Positions 15,646 to 23,930 of a stretch of 26,165 nucleotides of DNA are shown here, one piece after another. The notes under the pieces are model-generated. The model searched no databases, was not told the origin of the DNA, and worked only from the letters and a program-made list of their open reading frames with translations. This DNA is from an uncultured Lachnospiraceae bacterium (GTDB lineage: Bacteria; Bacillota_A; Clostridia; Lachnospirales; Lachnospiraceae). Positions within the stretch are counted from its first letter, which is position 1. Each line of letters begins with the position of its first letter. A program made the position numbers and the translations under genes. The stretch spans positions 1-26,165 of the forward strand of contig CATOMC010000022.1 in the NCBI GenBank assembly GCA_951801245.1, given 5' to 3'.

Positions 15646-16523
15646 TACAGATTAACCTCCTTCCTGCTGAATCCTTTCAGTACAAGCTGTGTCAGAATCA
15701 ACACAAACAGGAAATAGATAATGGACTGTGCCGAACCCAGACCATAATTATTATTGGTAAAAGCTTCCTTATAGATCTGCAGTGTCACACTGTTGGTCGC
15801 CGTACCCGGTCCGCCCTTGGTGAGTGCCAGAATGATATCAAACACCTTTAACCCGTTGGTCAGTGACATAAAGATACAAGTCGTAAAGGAAGGCCCCAGA
15901 AGAGGTAATGTCACCTTAAAGAATTTCTGACTGCTGGTAGCGCCGTCCACCACCGCTGCTTCCATCACATCTTTGGGCACCGCCTGCAGTCCTGCTATGT
16001 AGAGTACGATATAGAAACCCAGAGACTGCCATACCCCTACGAAAACCACCGAGTAAAATACCAGTTTCGGATCGCCCAGCCAGCTAAAATTCCACAGCCC
16101 CCACTCCGTCACTTCGTAGAGTTTTTCAAATCCGCTGGTGAAGATAAACTTCCAGATGAAGCCTACAATGGTCATACTCATAATGTAGGGAATAAAAAAG
16201 ACACCCCTGAAAAAGTTCGCCGCTTTAAACTTCTTCGTGAGAACCACCGCCAGCGCCAATGCAAACACATTGGAAAAAATCACAAAAAAGAATGTGTAGC
16301 GGGTCGTAAACCAAAGTGACTCCCGAAAGTCTTTACTCTCCACAAAGATTGTCTTAAAGTTCTGCAAGCCGATAAACTTTGCATCTTTGGAAATACCATT
16401 CCACTCCGTCAGCGAATAGTATCCACTAAGAACAAACGGCAGGTACATCATCAGACATACCAAAATGATCGCCGGCAGTGAAAACAGTACCGTTTCCAAC
16501 TGCCTTTTTGCTTTCTTGCTCAT
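15645..16523 (-). CDS. Carbohydrate ABC transporter permease, MalF-type (importer 2)
   Basis: Membrane subunit of importer 2, 292 residues, the usual length for short MalF homologues. It begins with a basic stretch (MSKKAKRQLE) and the membrane segment TVLFSLPAIILVCLMMYLPF. The external region has YYSLTEWNG and FIGLQNFKTIF, and the EAA loop is EAAVVDGATSSQKFFKVTLP. The TKGGPGTATNSVTLQIYKEAF stretch near the end is characteristic of this subfamily. It is the first gene of the importer 2 unit and divergent from the intact sensor kinase 278 bases away. GAAAGGA lies about 11 bases before the ATG, a longer than ideal spacing. Confidence 0.94.
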   Translation of the reverse strand: MSKKAKRQLETVLFSLPAIILVCLMMYLPFVLSGYYSLTEWNGISKDAKFIGLQNFKTIFVESKDFRESLWFTTRYTFFFVIFSNVFALALAVVLTKKFKAANFFRGVFFIPYIMSMTIVGFIWKFIFTSGFEKLYEVTEWGLWNFSWLGDPKLVFYSVVFVGVWQSLGFYIVLYIAGLQAVPKDVMEAAVVDGATSSQKFFKVTLPLLGPSFTTCIFMSLTNGLKVFDIILALTKGGPGTATNSVTLQIYKEAFTNNNYGLGSAQSIIYFLFVLILTQLVLKGFSRKEVNL

Positions 16524-16702
16524 AGACTGTACATTCCTTTCTCGTAATATTTAAATTCCCCGGTTACCTCTGGGACTGCCATTCAATCCTCGAAAAATCA
16601 ATTTCTATGGGAATTTACCCTTATTATAATTTATTCATTTTGTCATCAAAATGGAATTTTCCAAACAGATGGGTGCAAATTTTTGAACAATTTTTATTAC
16701 TA

Positions 16703-16731
16703 TTGTCCGATTTTTGAAAATATAGTAAGAT
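16703..16731 (+). promoter_or_regulatory. Probable promoter of the sensor kinase-regulator pair
   Basis: TTGTCC (16703-16708), a 17-base spacer and TAAGAT (16726-16731), each 4/6 to sigma-A consensus. The predicted transcript would begin near 16738, about 64 bases before the kinase start. The same spacer must also hold the minus-strand importer 2 promoter, which I could not place. Confidence 0.4.
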
Positions 16732-16801
16732 ATATTTGTAGAAAATGTGTGGTACCGTTATTCCTTTCACAGCAGTTTGCACAATTCCGCGCAGGAGAAT
16801 T

Positions 16802-18601
16802 ATGAGACAGCGAAAAGTCATAGATAAACTGAAAACTTTCTGCAAAGCGCTGCTTAGCCGGACAGCACTTTGGATGCAATTAACTATTTTTATGGTACTG
16901 ATCACTACTCTGGTCGCCGGCTATCTGATTTATAAAGACTATACTTCTACCAGGAATCTGACCATCAACAATCAGATTCACACCACAGACAAAATCCTGA
17001 AACTGGAACTTGAAAACCTGGACAATTACCTTTTGGATCTTGCCAATTTCTGTATACAGCCTTACTATGATTCCCGTTTTACCAGGATCGTGGAGCAGGA
17101 TGCTCCTCTGACTGCCGATCAGATTTCCTATGCAAAACAGCAGATGTTCTACTATTATTATACGAGAAACGATATTCTGGACTATGAACTGTATCTGATC
17201 CATCAGGATCTGTCCATCGGCCGTACCAACGGCCAACAGCATATCACCACGCAGGAACTGCCTCCGGAAGGACTAAGTGAAGCGCTTACGGACTGTGAAA
17301 AGAGCAGTATGAACCACAGCATCAAGGCTACCGATGCCTCCACAAGCCTAATCTACTATCATTCCCTTTTTCAGATCAAAGGCCGGATCAGCCAGGCCGT
17401 AGTACGTCTGAAACTGGATGATACTTATGCCAGACAGCTCGTAGAAAATCATGCAGAACACGATGAAATCATTGTCTTTCTGAATGATAAAGAGGAAATC
17501 ATTTTTTCCAACCACCCTGAAATCCCGGAAAGCTGCCAGGAATTTCTGGAAGCGCTTTCTGCAAAGAAACTACAGCCGGACGGATATGAGACAGTAAAAT
17601 TCACCGGACAATCCTTCCTGCTTGTGGAAAACGTCAGTCAGACTACCGGTATCCGTTTAGTCAGCCTGACGCCGCTCTCCTATATAGATTCACAGATCGG
17701 CAAACTGCGGCAGTCTATCCTGATCAGCGGCCTTTGGGTCTGGCTCTTTACCATCCTTTTCATCTACATGCTCCTGCGGCTTTTGACAATCCCCCTGCGG
17801 ATGCTTGCAACCCAAATGCAAAAGACAGGGGAAGGAGATTTCCGTGCCCGGATCAATGTGACAGGGAGCACTGAAGTCTGCGGACTTTCAGAAAGTTTTA
17901 ACTCCATGGTGTCCCATATAGACCTGTTGATCAAACGTACTTATGTGGCGGAACTGAGCGAAAAGGACGCCAAACTGGCCGCCTTGGAAGCCCAGCTAAA
18001 CCCTCACTTCCTATATAATACCCTGCAGGCCGTCTCCACGGAGGCGCTGGTTAACGACCAGCCGCAGATTCACCGGATGGTCACTGCCCTGGCCTCCAAT
18101 CTGCGATACACCATCAAAGGCGACACGCTGGTACCATTAAAGCAGGAGATGAGTTATGTAAATGACTACATTTTTCTGCAGAAAATCCGCATGGACGATG
18201 CTCTGGAATTTGTCAGCAGCATTGATTCCGCTGCCGAAGACTGCCTGATCCCCAAAATCAGTATTCAGACACTGGTAGAAAATTCTATCATACATGGAAA
18301 ATCCGGCAACACAGACACCATTCACATTGAAGTCTCGGCAAAATATAATGATGCTACTGTCATTATTGTAGTCAGGGATAATGGATGCGGAATCGCACCC
18401 AGACAGTTGGACAAATTATATACAGATTTTGACCTTCAAAAAAACACTGGTAAATATGGCGGCATTGGGCTTGCCAATCTCTACAGCAGGATACAACTGC
18501 TTTATGATGAACCGGCCTCTCTGGATATCCATACCCGTGAGACAGAGTATACGGAAATTGTATTGACTCTACCAGTCATGAAAGGAGTACCCTATGTATA
18601 A
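16802..18601 (+). CDS. YesM-like sensor histidine kinase (intact)
   Basis: Membrane sensor that phosphorylates the adjacent regulator. The start at the ATG at 16802 (AGGAG 4-5 bases upstream) gives 599 residues; the open frame extends 19 codons further 5' without a comparable site. Membrane segment 1 is about residues 24-44 (LWMQLTIFMVLITTLVAGYL). An extracellular sensory domain of about 250 residues follows, then membrane segment 2 (SGLWVWLFTILFIYMLLRLL) and a HAMP linker (PLRMLATQMQKTGEGDF). The His-kinase A-like box is LEAQLNPHFLYNTLQAVS, with the phospho-accepting His in NPHFLYNT. ATPase boxes are present: N box LVENSIIHG, G1 VRDNGCGI, G2 YGGIGLANLYSR. This completeness contrasts with the two broken kinases further right. 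It overlaps the regulator gene by 8 bases and is divergent from importer 2, so it probably senses that importer's substrate. Confidence 0.95.
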   Translation: MRQRKVIDKLKTFCKALLSRTALWMQLTIFMVLITTLVAGYLIYKDYTSTRNLTINNQIHTTDKILKLELENLDNYLLDLANFCIQPYYDSRFTRIVEQDAPLTADQISYAKQQMFYYYYTRNDILDYELYLIHQDLSIGRTNGQQHITTQELPPEGLSEALTDCEKSSMNHSIKATDASTSLIYYHSLFQIKGRISQAVVRLKLDDTYARQLVENHAEHDEIIVFLNDKEEIIFSNHPEIPESCQEFLEALSAKKLQPDGYETVKFTGQSFLLVENVSQTTGIRLVSLTPLSYIDSQIGKLRQSILISGLWVWLFTILFIYMLLRLLTIPLRMLATQMQKTGEGDFRARINVTGSTEVCGLSESFNSMVSHIDLLIKRTYVAELSEKDAKLAALEAQLNPHFLYNTLQAVSTEALVNDQPQIHRMVTALASNLRYTIKGDTLVPLKQEMSYVNDYIFLQKIRMDDALEFVSSIDSAAEDCLIPKISIQTLVENSIIHGKSGNTDTIHIEVSAKYNDATVIIVVRDNGCGIAPRQLDKLYTDFDLQKNTGKYGGIGLANLYSRIQLLYDEPASLDIHTRETEYTEIVLTLPVMKGVPYV

Positions 18602-19373
18602 ATCATTGATCATTGACGATGAAAAACCTGTACAGATTGCGATACAGAAGCTTGGACACTGGAAATATTACAATATGGAATCGCCCCGGCTGGCTGTCAA
18701 TGGCAAAGACGGCCTGCAGGCCATGCGGGAATTCCATCCGGATCTCGTGTTTCTGGATATGAATATGCCCGTCATGGACGGTGTCTCTTTTCTGATGAAA
18801 GCCTCCCAGGAATTTCCGGAAAGCCAGTATATCGTCGTCAGCGGTTATGACCAGTTCTCCTATGCCCAACAGGCCATTCGCTACGATGCCTGTGAATATC
18901 TGCTCAAGCCTGTGGTGGAAGAAGAATTAAACACCGCGATTGAAAAGGCGATTCTGCGCATTCACCCGGATACGGTCTTTGGGAACTCTGCGCAGACCGG
19001 CCCGGAAGAAATCTCTCCCGATGAAGCAGTCTCCATTATCAAAGAATATATCGAAAGCAACTACTGCCAGAATATCAAAATTACCATGTTTGCCGAGAAA
19101 TATTTTTTCTCCATCGAATACCTGACCAAGCTGTTTCGCAACAAATATGGCTTCACCATCTATGAATACGTCCTGAAACTGCGCATGGAACGGGCCAAAG
19201 AACTTCTGGAAGACGAAACCAATAAGATCATCGACATCGCAGAACGTCTGGGATATGCAGATAACCATTATTTCAGCAAGGCTTTCCGCACTTACTATAA
19301 CATTTCACCCAGTCAATACCGAAAGGAACTGCTGCAGAAAAAACCGCCGCTCAACAGCCACCCCGGCACCTGA
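18594..19373 (+). CDS. Response regulator with AraC-type DNA-binding domain (YesN-like, short form)
   Basis: Cytoplasmic transcription factor paired with the kinase upstream. The receiver domain (residues 1-115) has the acidic pair Asp8/Asp9 in LIIDDEKP, phosphorylation site Asp55 in LVFLDMNMPVMDG, and Lys105 in YLLKPV. The C-terminal ~100 residues are a double helix-turn-helix of AraC type (ITMFAEKYFFSIEYLTKLF, then RMERAKELLEDETNKIIDIA, then HYFSKAFRTYYNISPSQYRK). At 259 residues it lacks the ~250-residue middle region of long YesN proteins, a common short form. The start ATG has AAGGAG 7 bases upstream, inside the kinase gene, implying coupled translation. Expected target: the divergent importer 2 promoter (inferred). 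It converges with the HAD gene, with 21 bases between them. Confidence 0.95.
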   Translation: MYKSLIIDDEKPVQIAIQKLGHWKYYNMESPRLAVNGKDGLQAMREFHPDLVFLDMNMPVMDGVSFLMKASQEFPESQYIVVSGYDQFSYAQQAIRYDACEYLLKPVVEEELNTAIEKAILRIHPDTVFGNSAQTGPEEISPDEAVSIIKEYIESNYCQNIKITMFAEKYFFSIEYLTKLFRNKYGFTIYEYVLKLRMERAKELLEDETNKIIDIAERLGYADNHYFSKAFRTYYNISPSQYRKELLQKKPPLNSHPGT

Positions 19374-19394
19374 CGGTCTTTGCGGGCAATGCCC

Positions 19395-20255
19395 CTAACT
19401 TTGCCTGTGGATGGTACTTTCGGTGCCAGAGATATCTGCCTGCAGACAATACTTCCGAATTGCCTTCCCCACACCGTTATGATCATTATCTGCCGTAACC
19501 ACCCTGCACAGATGCTTAATATCTTGTGCCGCATTTCCCATGGCCACCGGCAAACCCACCGCCTCCAGCATGGCCCTGTCGTTATCCGCATCACCGATTC
19601 CCATTGTCTGCGCCATGCTGATACCCAGATGAGAGACAAGCGCCTGCAGGCCGCTTGCCTTCGTCACACCCTGTGCGTTCGTCTCAAGAGATGCCCCTTC
19701 CGCAAAGGCAAAGGACAAGGGCAGATGCTTTAGCGCTTCATAGGCCTCCAGCCTGTCCTGCGTGGAACGAAAATAAATATTTACTTTAGGAATCTCATCA
19801 TAGCGCAGAGCCTCTGCTTCCATATCTTCTACCCTCTTTACCAGTTTTTCAAACATGGACTGGTAGATGCCCATATGAAAATCTGCCATCCTGGCTACCT
19901 GATCTCTCCTCACAATCGACTCATGCTCCCGCAAAAAGTGCGCCATGGCATCATACTTCGTGGCCATCCTGACAATTTCTCTGACACATCCGCCCGATAT
20001 TGCCTGGGAAAAAATACTCCTTTGTTCCTGCAGATCGTACACCAGTGCCCCGCTCATACAGATAGCGTACCGCATAGAGGGAAGTTGTTCCAGATAAGAT
20101 GTCAGTTCCATGGCGCCGCGTCCGGAACAGTACACCACCTCAATGCCCCGTCCGGATGCCTCCTCGATATCTCGAATGGTCTCTACATCGAGGGATTTAT
20201 CCGATTTCAAAAGCGTGCCATCCATATCAAGAGCGATCAATTTGTATTCCATCAT
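19395..20255 (-). CDS. Cof-type HAD-IIB family phosphatase
   Basis: A 286-residue cytoplasmic sugar-phosphate or nucleotide phosphatase of the haloacid dehalogenase superfamily. Motif I is LIALDMDGTLL (Asp10 nucleophile, Asp12); motif II is within VVYCSGRG. The long C2-type cap lies in the middle. Motif III is the Lys of GVTKASGLQAL, and motif IV is MGIGDADNDRAMLEAVG, with a following MGNA stretch. These are standard Cof features. The start ATG at 20255 has GAGGA 7 bases upstream. Cof proteins act on many phosphorylated sugars and flavin or pyridoxal phosphates, so the true substrate is unknown. It is the first gene downstream of an unusual structured stretch (20290-20601), which may be its mRNA leader. 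Confidence 0.93.
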   Translation of the reverse strand: MMEYKLIALDMDGTLLKSDKSLDVETIRDIEEASGRGIEVVYCSGRGAMELTSYLEQLPSMRYAICMSGALVYDLQEQRSIFSQAISGGCVREIVRMATKYDAMAHFLREHESIVRRDQVARMADFHMGIYQSMFEKLVKRVEDMEAEALRYDEIPKVNIYFRSTQDRLEAYEALKHLPLSFAFAEGASLETNAQGVTKASGLQALVSHLGISMAQTMGIGDADNDRAMLEAVGLPVAMGNAAQDIKHLCRVVTADNDHNGVGKAIRKYCLQADISGTESTIHRQS

Positions 20256-20289
20256 GTAATATTCCTCTCTACTACAATATATTTATAGT

Positions 20290-20601
20290 TAATACCCCTT
20301 ACAGCCAGTAAGGAATTATCCATCTTGTTACTTAAGCTGTTAGAATGAGTGGTGCAAGTGGTCTGGCCGATTCCTCCTGGAACTTTACGTCCGTATTTAA
20401 GTCAGCCAACCAGCCCTCATTCGCAGCATTCGTATTACGCAGGATGAACCCTAATGCGTTCGTGTGATACCCAGTAGATTGAACAGGCAATGAGTAAATC
20501 TGGTATTAACCATTGCTAATACATTCCAAAGGAGTATGGCCCACAGCTTATGGCTGAAATCGGGATATGATGCGTTTCGCGCACCGCGGGGCGCTGACCC
20601 T
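20290..20601 (-). ncRNA. Candidate structured RNA or long leader of the HAD gene, class not recognised
   Basis: This stretch has no supported gene, is richer in G+C than other spacers here, and contains many exact short inverted repeats in nested order. On plus coordinates these are GCAATG/CATTGC (20487-20492 with 20511-20516, holding an inner GGTATTAACC), ACGCA/TGCGT (20437-20441 with 20455-20459), ACTTAA/TTAAGT (20330-20335 with 20397-20402), CCTTAC/GTAAGG (20297-20302 with 20308-20313), and GC-rich pairs between 20565 and 20600. An extended -10 promoter (TGGTACAAT) directs transcription into it from 20608. I compared it mentally with RNase P, tmRNA, SRP, 6S, T-box and common riboswitches and saw none of their core motifs. 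Short frames on both strands look protein-like (for example plus 20345-20467) but lack ribosome-binding sites. Type and ends are inferences. Confidence 0.4.
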
Positions 20602-20607
20602 GCGTCC

Positions 20608-20616
20608 ATTGTACCA
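20608..20616 (-). promoter_or_regulatory. Extended -10 promoter upstream of the candidate RNA/HAD gene
   Basis: On the minus strand TGGTACAAT gives a TG motif one base before TACAAT (5/6 to consensus). The -35 region is weak at 17-18 bases (ATACTG or TATACT). Transcription would start near 20601 and read the structured stretch and then the HAD gene. Confidence 0.4.
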
Positions 20617-20686
20617 CAAACCTATAACAGCAGTATACAAATTCCTAAACGTCTGGTTTTTCATTGTATTTCATATATAATACAGA

Positions 20687-20711
20687 AAAAAGGCGCTCCT
20701 CACGCCTTTTT
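20687..20711. terminator. Rho-independent terminator inherited from the deleted GH31 gene
   Basis: AAAAAGGCG and CGCCTTTTT form a perfect 9-bp stem around a 7-base loop, with T tracts in both directions. The minus-strand GH31 fragment ends (TGA at 20702-20700) inside the loop, so gene end and terminator overlap. Confidence 0.85.
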
Positions 20712-20825
20712 CCTTATAAACACCGGAATCACATCAAGCGGTGCATCAGCCTCTATCTTCTGACCGCCCGCATATTCCTTTCCTGTCGCGCTCTCCACCC
20801 AGTCATTACCCTTTGGCAGATCTGT
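20700..20825 (-). pseudogene. C-terminal remnant of a family 31 glycoside hydrolase
   Basis: In a frame different from the sensor-kinase fragment above it, the minus strand reads DLPKGNDWVESATGKEYAGG followed by QKIEADAPLDVIPVFIRKKA and a stop. This is the typical end of short GH31 enzymes: a LP-x-G-x-W strand, a TG-x-x-Y-x-GGQ turn, and A-P-L-D-x-I-P-V-F-x-R. The same region of the intact GH31 in this window reads YLPVGKW ... MPVFVREN, so this is a different family member. About 41 codons remain, with no start codon or ribosome-binding site of their own, followed directly by a terminator. The upstream ~95% of the gene is gone, replaced by the N-terminal half of a sensor-kinase gene. Family assignment is by remembered motif. 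Confidence 0.65.
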
Positions 20826-21736
20826 TGCTGCTGTCTGAGTGCCTGAATCAATTCTTCCTGATTCGTTGCCCGGATAATCTCCCACCCCGTCTCCTCATCA
20901 TGCACCGTATATATGGAAAGTTCCGTATCTCCCAGACGCCCTGTCTGCATGGCCGTCTGCTGATAAGCCGCTCTTTTTGCCGCATCGTCCGCCTCTTTGC
21001 GGTGAATAGACTGACCCACCTTAACAGAACCGGCACAGAAAATCAGATACCCCTCGCTGTCCACAATAAAATTCAATCCGCTCTCTGTGGTAGAACAGAT
21101 TCCCTCCAACAATTCCTCATCAATACTGACAAGCACAACCCCGCACTGCTTGTCCACGTCCCGATAATCAATGATCCTATGGCCGATATGGAACAAATAG
21201 CAGGAATTACTGCCCACCACCACTTTGTCCCCCGTGGGAATCACATGCGTCTTATTGTCACTGCTGATGGCGCGATAGAGTTCTGCCTGAGACATAGAAA
21301 TGCTGTCCATCCACGAGGTACGCGTGGTGGATGCCGTCAGTTGGTCATAGAAGACCAGTTCCCCGCTGTCCGTGATCACGGAAATAGACTTTACATAATC
21401 CTTGGTATAGAACAATCCCCGCAACGTCTTGCGAAGTATCTGCCTGTTGTTGGCCACATCCTCCCCGGCATTGATCTTATCTACCAGATTCACAATATCA
21501 TCATCCGTGTACACCTGAAACAGAATATCTTCGTAGGAATCCAGCCACACGTCCAGACTCACTCTGGTCTGTTCCAGATTGGCATTGGTCATCCCCTCCA
21601 CGTTCTGTCTGACTAACCTGGATGTATTGTAATAAGATACGATATTTACCAGGACAATCGGTAGAAACGACGTCACAACAAAAGCTGTGATCAACCGTGT
21701 CCTGATACTCTTTCTGTCAAAACTGATCTCCCGCAT
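20753..21736 (-). pseudogene. Sensor histidine kinase cut after its sensory domain (YesM-like N-terminus)
   Basis: The 327-residue frame begins with a basic stretch and membrane segment 1 (RLITAFVVTSFLPIVLVNIV), then a Cache-type extracellular sensor (about residues 35-285: SVITDSGELVFYD, GVVLVSIDEELLEGI, LNFIVDSEGYLIFC, ETGWEIIRATNQEELIQAL). Where membrane segment 2, HAMP, the His box and the ATPase domain should follow, the frame instead runs into DNA of a GH31 gene read out of frame and stops 24 codons later (from about 20825 to 20753). No phospho-accepting His or ATP site remains, so it cannot be a kinase. The ATG at 21736 has GGGGAGG about 8 bases upstream and a TATAAT at 21755-21760, so a single-pass sensor-only protein might still be made. 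Confidence 0.8.
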
Positions 21737-21754
21737 GGCAGTCCCTCCCCTTTC

Positions 21755-21760
21755 ATTATA
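21755..21760 (-). promoter_or_regulatory. TATAAT -10 box before the truncated sensor gene
   Basis: A perfect -10 hexamer 18 bases before the ATG, leaving a very short leader that still contains the ribosome-binding site. No good -35 box is seen at 16-18 bases. Confidence 0.3.
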
Positions 21761-21814
21761 CGGGGTATCCGGGATAAAAAAATGGGAAAAATGTAAGATT
21801 GGTGGAAAAATATA

Positions 21815-21860
21815 AGCAATAAAAGAAGCGCACGATAAGTATGATACCCAATCGCACGCT
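21815..21860 (-). terminator. Rho-independent terminator of the GH42 gene
   Basis: On the minus strand AGCGTGCGAT (21860-21851) pairs with ATCGTGCGCT (21836-21827); two positions are G-U in this RNA but would be mismatches in plus-strand RNA, so the element is directional. A T-rich tail (TCTTTTATTGC) follows. It begins 10 bases after the GH42 stop. Confidence 0.75.
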
Positions 21861-21869
21861 CTTATAGAT

Positions 21870-23930
21870 TTACTGACAATTCAATTCATAAACCGCTGTT
21901 CCATATGCCGGAAGCGTACACTCCCCGGAAACCATTTCCTCTGTGTATAACATTTTTGCCTGCTTTTTCAGCACATATGACATTTCTTCCGCCTGAAAAT
22001 TTAATACAAACAAAAACTCCTTTCCCTCTTTCTTCCGCATAATAATCTCTGCGGTATCCGGTGCCTCTATATATTCCTGAAAAGGTTGTGCAATGCTAAG
22101 ATACTCAAAAAGTATTTTCACATTACTTCTGGAAAAGGTACTTCCAAAATGAATCACTCTGCCCTTTCCAATCCGTTTCTCTGTCATCGCAACTTTCCCG
22201 GCATAATAACTGTTTCCATAAGATGCCAATACATCCGTATTCTCCAGAGGCTCTATAATATCGTTAAACAACGGCATATCTATTTCCAGATCTCCCATTC
22301 CGGCCCATACCGGCTCTTCTGCCGGACTCGTAAATGTAAAATCCCTGACATCCGTACCCGTTAGTTCCTGTAAAAGCCCCGGCTGCGGCATCATAACACA
22401 TCTGCCATTCATATCCTTATAGCCTGCACGGCATCCAATCAGCAGAGTCCCTCCATTTTCAACATAAGCCTTTAAAATCTGCACTCTCCTCTCATCAACT
22501 AACACGGGATGAGGATACACTGCAACCGGATATCTGCTGAGGTCTTCTATTTCACTATCTGTTTGCAGATATATTACATCGTATGGAGTATGATTCTTCT
22601 CGGAAGCGATAAAAATTTCCTTTTCACTTTTCCGGCTCACTTTGCGATGCCAGGAATCTACCTCTGCATCCCACTCATTATCATAGTCCTTGATCAGCGC
22701 AAACGCAGCTACATACTCCGCACCGCAAATAGGATCCAATTTCCTGAACTTTGCATAAAAATCCTTTACCTCTGCAAGTTTTCTGTTATCCCGGTTATCA
22801 TAATCCAAAATCCCGTGCCAGTACATCTCCGTTCCTACCGTACATGTCCTCCACCGGAAGAAGGAAATAAAATCCGCTCCGTGTGCGACACTCTGCATTG
22901 CCCACAAGGTAAGCTGCCCCGGTCTGGGTGCCGGTCCTTCCATACGAGTAGTCCATCCATTTGCACCGGACTGCTGTTCCATAATGCCAAAATGCGGGCA
23001 AATGGAGCGAACTTCATGTAAATGCATCGTCCATTTTCTGTCATTTAAATCATCTGTCTGCGCCGGATTCCTGTCCAGTCCAAAGGCAAAACTTGGATAG
23101 GAATCATATGTATAAACATCCAGATATTCCTTTTCCATCAAATGATTATCCACATTTGCAAACATGCCATTCGTTGTCATAAAGTCTTCCGGTTTCTTAT
23201 ATTTTCTAATGATATCTGCCTGCATTTTACAAAATTGCAGTGTACTATGGGAGATAAATCTGATATAATCCAGATGTTGATGCGGATTAATCCCCTTGTT
23301 TAATGTAGGCCGCGGCACATAAATCTGTTCCCAGGCCGTATATGTCTGGTTCCAGAATACAGTTCCCCATGCCTCATTCAGTCTGTCTAATGTCTGATAG
23401 GTATTCTGCAGATATGACCGAAACGCAACGGAGTCTGCCTCGGAATAGAACTCACATGTCTCACAATTCAGTTCATTATCAATCTGCCATCCGATAATTG
23501 CCGGATGTGCCCCATAATGCATTGCCTCCTTTTCTACAATTCGTGCACATAGCCTTTGATAGACAGGCGCATTATAATTATAATGTTTACGGCCTCCATG
23601 CCGGTATAAAATGCCATCCTTCGATGCGTTTAGAACCTCCGGATATTCTTCCGTCAGCCATGCAGGCGGCGTTGCCGTGGGCGTTCCAAAGATTACTTTC
23701 ATCTTTTTGTCACTGCAAAGATCCAGAAATTCATCAAAAAAGGCAAACGTAAACTTCCCTTCTTCGGGCTCTATTTTATTCCATGCAAATTCTGCGATGC
23801 GGATTACGCTGATACCCGCATCCAACATCCTGTCCAGATCCTGTGCCCATAACTTCTTATCCCAGTGTTCCGGGTAATAACATACCGCCATTGTCATATT
23901 TGTCCATTGATAATTCTGCTTACTATTCAT
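21870..23930 (-). CDS. Beta-galactosidase, glycoside hydrolase family 42
   Basis: Removes terminal beta-galactose from oligosaccharides in the cytoplasm (no signal peptide). The 686 residues are the normal family length (about 650-690). The N-terminal barrel starts YYPEHWDKKLWAQDLDRMLD and continues IRIAEFAWNKIEPEEGKFTF and GTPTATPPAWLTEEYPEVL. The acid/base is Glu153 in IGWQIDNELN and the nucleophile is Glu318 in FGIMEQQSG. A trimerisation-type middle domain (GGTLLIGCRAGYKDMNGR, with the typical PGLLQELTG) and a small C-terminal beta domain follow. The ATG overlaps the stop of the upstream broken kinase gene as ATGA; GGAG lies 10 bases upstream, so translation was coupled to that gene. It is the only whole gene between 20.7 and 26.1 kb. 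With the kinase and regulator broken, its present control is uncertain. Confidence 0.96.
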   Translation of the reverse strand: MNSKQNYQWTNMTMAVCYYPEHWDKKLWAQDLDRMLDAGISVIRIAEFAWNKIEPEEGKFTFAFFDEFLDLCSDKKMKVIFGTPTATPPAWLTEEYPEVLNASKDGILYRHGGRKHYNYNAPVYQRLCARIVEKEAMHYGAHPAIIGWQIDNELNCETCEFYSEADSVAFRSYLQNTYQTLDRLNEAWGTVFWNQTYTAWEQIYVPRPTLNKGINPHQHLDYIRFISHSTLQFCKMQADIIRKYKKPEDFMTTNGMFANVDNHLMEKEYLDVYTYDSYPSFAFGLDRNPAQTDDLNDRKWTMHLHEVRSICPHFGIMEQQSGANGWTTRMEGPAPRPGQLTLWAMQSVAHGADFISFFRWRTCTVGTEMYWHGILDYDNRDNRKLAEVKDFYAKFRKLDPICGAEYVAAFALIKDYDNEWDAEVDSWHRKVSRKSEKEIFIASEKNHTPYDVIYLQTDSEIEDLSRYPVAVYPHPVLVDERRVQILKAYVENGGTLLIGCRAGYKDMNGRCVMMPQPGLLQELTGTDVRDFTFTSPAEEPVWAGMGDLEIDMPLFNDIIEPLENTDVLASYGNSYYAGKVAMTEKRIGKGRVIHFGSTFSRSNVKILFEYLSIAQPFQEYIEAPDTAEIIMRKKEGKEFLFVLNFQAEEMSYVLKKQAKMLYTEEMVSGECTLPAYGTAVYELNCQ

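Noticed and set aside
20345..20467. Plus-strand 40-codon frame starting MSGASGLADSSWNF, and a minus-strand frame ending NEGWLADLNTD...LILTA across the same bases
   Set aside because: Both look protein-like but neither has a ribosome-binding site, the minus frame has no start after its upstream stop, and they overlap on opposite strands. Constraint from RNA structure explains both better.
20536..20763. Plus-strand frame of 75 codons across the promoter and terminator region
   Set aside because: It runs through the minus-strand extended -10 box and the Rho-independent terminator and has no family features.
20741..21616. Long plus-strand frame (291 codons) opposite the truncated sensor gene
   Set aside because: The minus strand shows a clear membrane and Cache sensor with a promoter and ribosome-binding site; the plus frame shows none.
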